From Cavenderia fasciculata (lineage: Eukaryota > Evosea > Eumycetozoa > Acytosteliales > Cavenderiaceae), in assembly GCF_000203815.1 (NCBI RefSeq), contig NW_004457736.1, positions 1,240,001 through 1,304,000 of the forward strand: a DNA stretch of 64,000 nt. Direction: 5' to 3'. Positions 58,090-64,000 of the stretch are shown here, piece after piece. The first letter of the stretch is position 1. The number at the start of each line of letters is the position of its first letter. The notes below the pieces were generated by a model, which worked only from the letters and a program-made list of their open reading frames with translations, had not been told where the DNA came from and did no database searches. The translations under genes and the position numbers were made by a program.

Positions 58090-60140
58090 ATGGAGTCATG
58101 GATTGTAGTACTCGGATGGATAGAGTTTATAGTTGCATTACTCGTTTTGATATTCATAGCATTTGTATCACACACTATATACAAAACAAGACACTTGGAG
58201 TTTAATAAATATTGGCGATCAAGATTACTCATATGTGGTAGTGCCTTTGTTTGGGTAGTATGTATCATCAATCAAATGAAACACATCAACCAATCATCTA
58301 TTATTATAACTAAACAATTCTAATTTATTAATCTTTTTAAAGATTGCATTATTATTGGGTAATGATTTCTTGTGGAGACCAAATGAAGGTTTATTTGGAT
58401 CAAACGAAGCATACTACAAATATATTTGCAATATACATGTATTTTTTACGGTTGGTTCGGCAGAACCTTTATTCTTTGTTGTATTTTTATTTATTATAAA
58501 GTCAAAGACTAGGTATGTAGACTGATCAATTAAATCACATATCATCAATGAGTGATTTATATGTATGTATATTAATAATATTGTTTTGAATTCTATTTTA
58601 TAGTCAAAAGGGTAATTCATTGTATATGGAAGACCCAAATTATTATGTTTTCAAATGGTCGATATTATGTACAATCCCTATTGTAATCGTTCATATAATC
58701 ATTCTTATTCTCGATTCTTCAAGTATATCCGAACCAAGACAATTGTTTTGGACAACATATGACTCTGAACGAGGCAAATGTGCTGTACCAATCATCTCTA
58801 CCGCAGCCTTTGCTATTTTCTTTGTCATCTTTTTGTTGTTTTTCTGTAGGTGATTGAACAAAAATAGATAGGATTAATTATTTTCAATCATAACTTAACT
58901 AATTAATATTTTTTGTTTGTATAATATTATAGTTGTCATTACAAATAGATTCTCAAAGACTATTCTAAATAGAAATTTAATCAATAGAATTAGATTGTCA
59001 CTTGGATCATTTGTTTTATTCTTGCCTTTGGAAGTTGCCATTCGTGTAGTTTTAATCTTTACATTAAAGTTTGGTGTATGTATAATAATTATATATATAT
59101 AATTTATATATTATTTGTTTTATTAATTTTTTCTATATTCTTATTCTATTTTTTAGAATACAAGTTTAGGATTATTCCATGCATTCTTTTTTGTAGATGT
59201 AGCAGTTGCGTTGGTAGCGATTCTAGAGTTTGCATTGTTCCCAGTTCTCGACTCTATTGGATTTAGAATTTCATTTACCAATCTTAGATTGACCAAACAG
59301 TCGATCAACAAGTTGATGCGCAACGATTACGATGGTGCAGGTATCAGCCAATGCGATCACAAGGATGTTATCTCTGTACATACAAATCAACAAGACATGT
59401 CTAATAGTAACAACATAATGACTCCATTGTCTCAATCGACTACTGGCGCAGGCGGCGCCGAGCAACAGATGGACCAAAACCAAATCTTGAAACAAAAGTT
59501 CTTTGACAATTTGGCCAGCAATAAGAACGGCGGTGCTGGCGACACTGGCAATGGAGCAGGTGGCATCTTGACGATTGGCGACGACGATGACGACTTTATA
59601 TTCAACGATAATCCAGGTAGCGGTGACGGACAACATGTCATTGAAATGGACAGACTTTCATCCAACAGCGGCAGTGGTAGTGGTGGTGGCACCACTCATC
59701 GCAGTCCAAAGAGTCCTGCATTTGATAGAGTGTTACATACCGATGACATTAATCGTCCAGTCTCCCCGCTATCCACTCCTCTTTCTAGTGCCTCCTCATC
59801 TAGTAAATCACCTCCATCTGTATTCTCTTTAAATAATAATAATAATAACAATAATAATAATAACCAACAACAAACAGGATATCAAGCACCATCATCGGGT
59901 GGCCATGAAAGAAAGAAATCAAGAAGATTCAGTTTATCTGCCAAGAAACATAAACAAATGAAAGAAAAAGAACAACAGTCACAATCACCATCCTCATCAA
60001 ATCCATCATCACCAACTCTTGCTTCAGTCTCGACATCCCCTCCCAACAATCAATCAAACGTTCGATCAATGTTCCAACCAACCCCAGTAGATGATTTTAA
60101 AAATCAACTAATGAAGTATTCGAAAAATAATAGATTCTAA
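58090..60140 (+). CDS. Seven-transmembrane protein with long low-complexity tail
   Basis: Five exons: 58090-58257, 58343-58512, 58604-58845, 58933-59075, 59157-60140; donors GTATGT or GTAGGT; 568 aa. Seven hydrophobic segments can be placed: VVLGWIEFIVALLVLIFIAF, the ICGSAFVWV region joined to IALLLG, VFFTVGSAEPLFFVVFLFII, ILCTIPIVIVHIIILIL, IISTAAFAIFFVIFLLFF, LGSFVLFLPLEVAIRVVLIF and ALVAILEFALFPVL. The tail of about 290 residues is Gly/Ser/Asn-rich with basic patches (RKKSRRFSLSAKKHKQ). The topology suits a GPCR or a THH1/TOM1/TOM3-type protein; no diagnostic motif for a known receptor class was recognised. It would sit in the plasma or an internal membrane with the tail in the cytosol if the N-terminus is outside. 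Confidence 0.75.
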
Positions 60141-60339
60141 AAAAAAAGAAAGAAGAAATACATAATTTGTGAATAAAAAAAGAGAAAAGAGTTTTTTCTT
60201 TTTGAATCAAATCATGGAATCAGAAATTATCTAGTATTCGAGGTTGATCATTTCAACTAACCTATTTGATTTTCGTTCTGGCCTCTTGAATTGGTTATAT
60301 TTATTATTATTATTGTTTATTATTATTATCATGGTTACA

Positions 60340-62445
60340 TTATTTATGTTTTAACAAGTATTGAATTTTTCCAACAATTTCAACTAGAGAGAGAGATTAA
60401 ATTAAAGAGAATCAGGTTAGAAAATGATAAAGAGAGATCATAATAATCATAATATATTTTAATTTCATTCTTGAACATACTAGCAAGTGGATGGGATTTA
60501 CATTCATAAACATAACTTTTTCCATCAATATATTCAATTGTAAAATGTTTTTGTTTATCTGTTAATGAAACCTTTAATACATCTTTAATTAATCTAGCAG
60601 GCTAAATAAATAATAAATAGAAAAAATGGTAAATATAAAATACTCTTTTTCTTTTTCTTTTTCTTTTTTTTTCTTTTTTACTCTTTTAGTTTCTTGTTCT
60701 TTTTTTGGATTTGGAGACATATTGGTAATTCTTTCTTGATCGATACCAATGATTCTTTCTTGTTTGGAGCCATATTTTTTCAATTTGACCACTTCGTATT
60801 GTTTGTATTGACCGGCGAGTGCATCATGCCAGAAAATGTCTGCGGGGCCGTCATTGTCGTCACCAACACCGAGCACCGAGCCGTCGCCCGACATGGAACG
60901 ACGCAGCACCGAAACGAGGACAATATCGAGCGTGCCGAGCTGCTCCATGGTGATCTGCATGTTGACGGGCTGACCATTCTCATACTGAAAGATGTGTTCT
61001 GAAAAGTTGAGCTTACGCTTCTTGCATGTGTTGATGAGTAGCTCTTTGAGCTTCATGTCGGGTTGATACGCCACCTTGGTGATGGACGAATCGGGTAGCG
61101 TGATCTTGATGGGTGGTGCAAGCAGCGATGCGTCGGTCGACCCTCCGCCGTAGCTCGTCTGGCGCCCATGCGACTTTTTGTGACCTTCGGTCGGTGGCGC
61201 CAAGCCATTGTTGGAGCTGCCGCCACTGCTGCCCGCCGACGTTGTCATGGACGACGACCGCTCGTACTTGCGATCGACACACAACACAAACGCCTCATCT
61301 TTGAATTTATATATCATCTGTGTTGGGTCGAGCGTAGGGTAATCTTCGTCTACGCGACCGTCATCGTCGGCAATCCGCAAAAAGTATGCTTTTGGGTCGG
61401 GAATCATTTGAGGTTGTCCGCTGCTACTGCTCACACTCGAGGTGGCAGAATGCAATTGGAAATAAGTCTTTAGTGTCGCCACAATCGTTTGTACAACCGT
61501 AGCCTTATCAATCACTCTAATCTTTAATAATCCAATACCTGCAATTCCAGTATGAATAGATAATAACATTCCCATTCCTGGTGGTGGTATCTAAAATCCA
61601 AATATATAACAATGATAATATAATGTTAATGCAATTGCTTATTATAATTACAATGAATATCGATTATTTCTCAATTTACTTACAATTTCACCATACTCTG
61701 AGAATAGATCCTTTTCAGAATCATTTGGTTTGACTATTTTTGTTAATAATGAATCATGTGCTACTGGTGGTGTCTTGAATGGTTGTTTTGTAAAGTTGAA
61801 TACAGGTCCATTGTTGGCAGCAGCTGCAGCTGCAGCAGCAGCAGAAGTTGTCGAGTTTCCAGCAGCACCAGTACTCGAATTTGTATTGTTTCCAGTAGTA
61901 GCTGTTGGTGCAATCGTAGTTGTAGTTGTAGTAGGAGTTGGAGTTGGTTTGGTAGAGGAGTTTACATTATTTTTTAAGTTACTTGTTGGTTTGCTTGATT
62001 GTGAAGCAGAGAATGTTACTATTTTACATTTTTGTTGATCAACTGCTGCTGCATTATTGTTGTTATTATTATTATTATTATTATTACTATTACTGTTATT
62101 GTTGTTATTATTATTGATCGGTTGTGGTTTATTTATTACAGGTGGAGGTATAGCTGCCGCCGTAGTATTCCCATTGGCAGCAGCAGCAGCAGCAGAAGTA
62201 GTTGTTGTTATTGTTGGTACATTGACAGGTGAATTTGCCTGTTGTTGCTTGGCAATATAGATGAGTGACGAATAATCCCTCTCCAAGCTCTTGCTGTAAG
62301 GGATACTCTGATCATTCGAAGCATCGTCATTTGAAAAGTTGTACAACTGATCGGCAATACTATCTCTTTTCATCGCCTCGTAGAATATCTGTGTCTTGTA
62401 TCTTATTTGTTCTACAACATCTTTGATTTCACAAAATACTGCCAT
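60340..62445 (-). CDS. ripA: TORC2 subunit Rip3/SIN1 (CRIM, Ras-binding, PH domains)
   Basis: Four exons: 62445-61684, 61590-60682, 60601-60481, 60383-60340; donors GTAAGT, GTAAAA, GTATGT; 611 aa. The first 254 residues include Asn, Ala and Thr runs and end SEKDLFSEYGEI. The CRIM domain (about 260-365) has the SIN1 hallmark AYFLRIADDDGRVDEDYPTL and IYKFKDEAFVLC. The Ras-binding domain (about 415-480) begins IKITLPDSSITKVAYQPD. The PH domain spans about 505-611 and is interrupted by two introns, closing with IEIVGKIQYLLKHK. Rip3 couples active Ras to TORC2, which phosphorylates PKB during chemotaxis. The Lys-rich alternative reading of the second exon's end (KKKKKEKEKEK) is the start of an intron by frame. 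The small final exon is inferred from PH-domain helix pattern. Confidence 0.9.
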
Positions 62446-63407
62446 TATGATGATCCTCCTCTTTTATATAAAGAAAGTAACGTATTCCTGAGAAGAAGAA
62501 GAAGAAGATGATGATGATGGAGAAGAAGAACAATAAAAGAAGAAGAGGATGATGATGGATGTCTTGATCAAAGTAAAAGCTGTTATACTCTCTCTAAATA
62601 TGTATTTGTTATATGTGTGTGTTTGACTTAATGATTGATTGATTGATTGATTGATTTGATACCAATGTGTTGTGTTGTTGGTATATCTATCTCTCTCTTT
62701 CTCTCTTTGTATCAATCAAAGAAAGGAAAATAGTAGTAGTGTGGTTGGTCTGACACACCCCCCAACGAAAGTAAAGTAGTTTAGTTTAGTTTAGTTTAGC
62801 TTTTGCTATTATAATAAATAAAGATGATGGATGATCGTTTATAATTAAATAAATAATCCTATTGTACAAATAATAATAATATAATAAATAAATAAACTTG
62901 TTTGTTGTGAAGCTGAATGATGATGAGTGAAAATTTATAATGACAAAAAGATTAATCTAGGTGGGTCGGTCCGACCTTGCTTGATAAATTAAATATATGA
63001 GTATTTGGTGGTTTGATGATTATTATTATTATTATGTATCTATGTTATTTTGAGTGATAGTATATGGCTATATTAATAACAGATATTGTTTTTGTGTAAA
63101 AGAGAGTAGAGTAGTATGAAGTTATTACATGTGACAACAAACTTGCTTGCTTGGCTCTTTGTGAATTGACCCAAATTTTAATTGGTCGGGTCAGTTGATT
63201 GGCAAAGGCCACCTTTCTCATCCTTTTTCCGACATTCTCTTAATACATACGACGATATATAACATTTATCTATTAGCTAGCTACTTACCCTAACCCACCA
63301 ACCCTCCTCTAGGTACTCACCTCACACAAGCAAGCAAGACGAAAGAGATAGATCAATTGAGATAATCAGACATCACACCCCACCACAACTTCTCTTTCAA
63401 TCACAAA
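62446..63407. other. Divergent promoter region
   Basis: 962 bp between the minus-strand SIN1 gene and the plus-strand epimerase-like gene. AAG triplets and TTGA repeats occur (62493-62515, 62633-62656), and two related stretches rich in GGTCGG or GGGTCAG (62962-62975, 63186-63200). No gene was seen. Confidence 0.6.
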
Positions 63408-64000
63408 ATGTCTGATCAAACATCATTTACTTTATCTTTTCAACCTTATAAATTAACATTACGTAGTGCTTTTGGGTAGGTATATGCATCATTCATCATA
63501 CTCATGAGCACTTTATCTTCTCCATCATCAAGTTTTAAACTTCTCTTCTTCTGCAACTTTGATTTATTAACTTGCTTGCTTAAATTATTCTAGAACAGCT
63601 CATTCAGTTACAACGGTTAGAAACAATGCATTGATTAAATTAGATGTAACAACAACAACATCATCAGGTGATGTCATAACGATTCATGGATACGGTGAAT
63701 GTGGTGTACCACCAAAGAAAGCATTATGTTACTTTGCTGATTTGAATGATATTGAAACTTATTTCAATGCATTTGTCGATACTGTTACACAACAACATGT
63801 ATCACCATCATCATCGCCGTCACAGTCGTCAACTATTAGATATGACCCATTTTCACAATTGCCTGATCAATATTTCAGGGATTTAAGACCAACCTCTGCG
63901 AATAACACATCACCATCTATCTTTTACACTTTGCTGGAGTGTTTGGATAAATGTCCTTTAAATAATATGGATTATTCACATGCATCTCAATGTGCAATTG
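63408..64000 (+). CDS. Enolase-superfamily protein, dipeptide-epimerase-like (5' part)
   Basis: Exon 1 is 63408-63475 (MSDQTSFTLSFQPYKLTL) and exon 2 starts at 63595 (TAHSVTTVRNNALIKLDV) and runs off the window; donor GTAGGT, acceptor TTCTAG. The pattern, a capping domain with LTLRSAFGTAHS and then GYGECGVPP after an alternating strand, matches the N-terminal cap of muconate-lactonizing/dipeptide epimerase members. The catalytic barrel lies outside the window, so substrate (for example Ala-Glu dipeptides from bacterial walls) remains inference. A Ser/Pro/Gln insert (SPSSSPSQSS) interrupts the cap. Confidence 0.7.

Overview
The window looks like nuclear DNA of a dictyostelid social amoeba. It is AT-rich, with short (about 60-130 nt) AT-rich GT-AG introns whose donors are mostly GTAAGT or GTATGT. 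Asparagine, glutamine and serine tracts are encoded by triplet repeats. Typical families are present: ankyrin proteins with HxNRxEGCT repeats, F-box-like/leucine-rich-repeat proteins, and a Rip3/SIN1 TORC2 subunit. The composition is less extreme than Dictyostelium discoideum, which suggests a group 1 or 2 species such as Cavenderia or Heterostelium. This assignment is an inference from family content, not from a database match.

Left third (1-31 kb). Two expanding and decaying families are interleaved: F-box-like/LRR genes (2.6, 9.8 and 13.6 kb, the last a wreck with an internal inversion) and ankyrin-type genes on the other strand (1-0.5, 4.4-7.0 and 7.1-9.6 kb, all frame-broken). Among them lie a fusion of a gutted allantoinase with an intact OHCU decarboxylase (1.1-2.4 kb), a six-exon purple acid phosphatase (11.7-13.4 kb), two tandem small genes of possible capsid-element origin (14.7-15.7 kb) and a four-exon ABCC transporter (15.9-20.2 kb). 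Next come two large nucleotidyltransferase-fold/zinc-ribbon paralogues flanking a HIT-like gene (21.0-26.9 kb), an unrecognised three-exon gene (27.3-30.0 kb) and a UbiA prenyltransferase (30.3-31.3 kb).

Middle (31-48 kb). This holds another ankyrin-like gene with a late frame break, a small secreted protein, an intact ankyrin gene, a minus-strand pair of F-box-like/LRR genes (one frame-broken) and a larger F-box/FNIP-like gene. It continues with a Yippee/Mis18-like zinc protein that has a C-terminal membrane anchor, and a five-exon, probably GPI-anchored surface protein.

Right third (49-64 kb). This is mostly conserved cell machinery: the PP2A catalytic subunit, a P5B ATPase (ATP13A-type), a 7-TM protein with a long low-complexity tail, the TORC2 subunit Rip3/SIN1 (CRIM, Ras-binding and PH domains), and the start of an enolase-superfamily dipeptide-epimerase-like gene cut by the window edge. 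A broken Crinkler-type AAA ATPase sits between the P5B ATPase and the 7-TM gene, next to a perfect 20-bp palindrome.

I saw no rRNA, convincing tRNA, CRISPR array or intact retrotransposon. Exon borders were set by hand from splice consensus and reading-frame continuity; all lengths quoted agree with frame arithmetic. The most notable items are the allantoinase-remnant/OHCU decarboxylase fusion, the NTase-HIT-NTase cluster, the 191-bp inversion inside a pseudogene, and a repeated dome of high GC in the middle of long exons.
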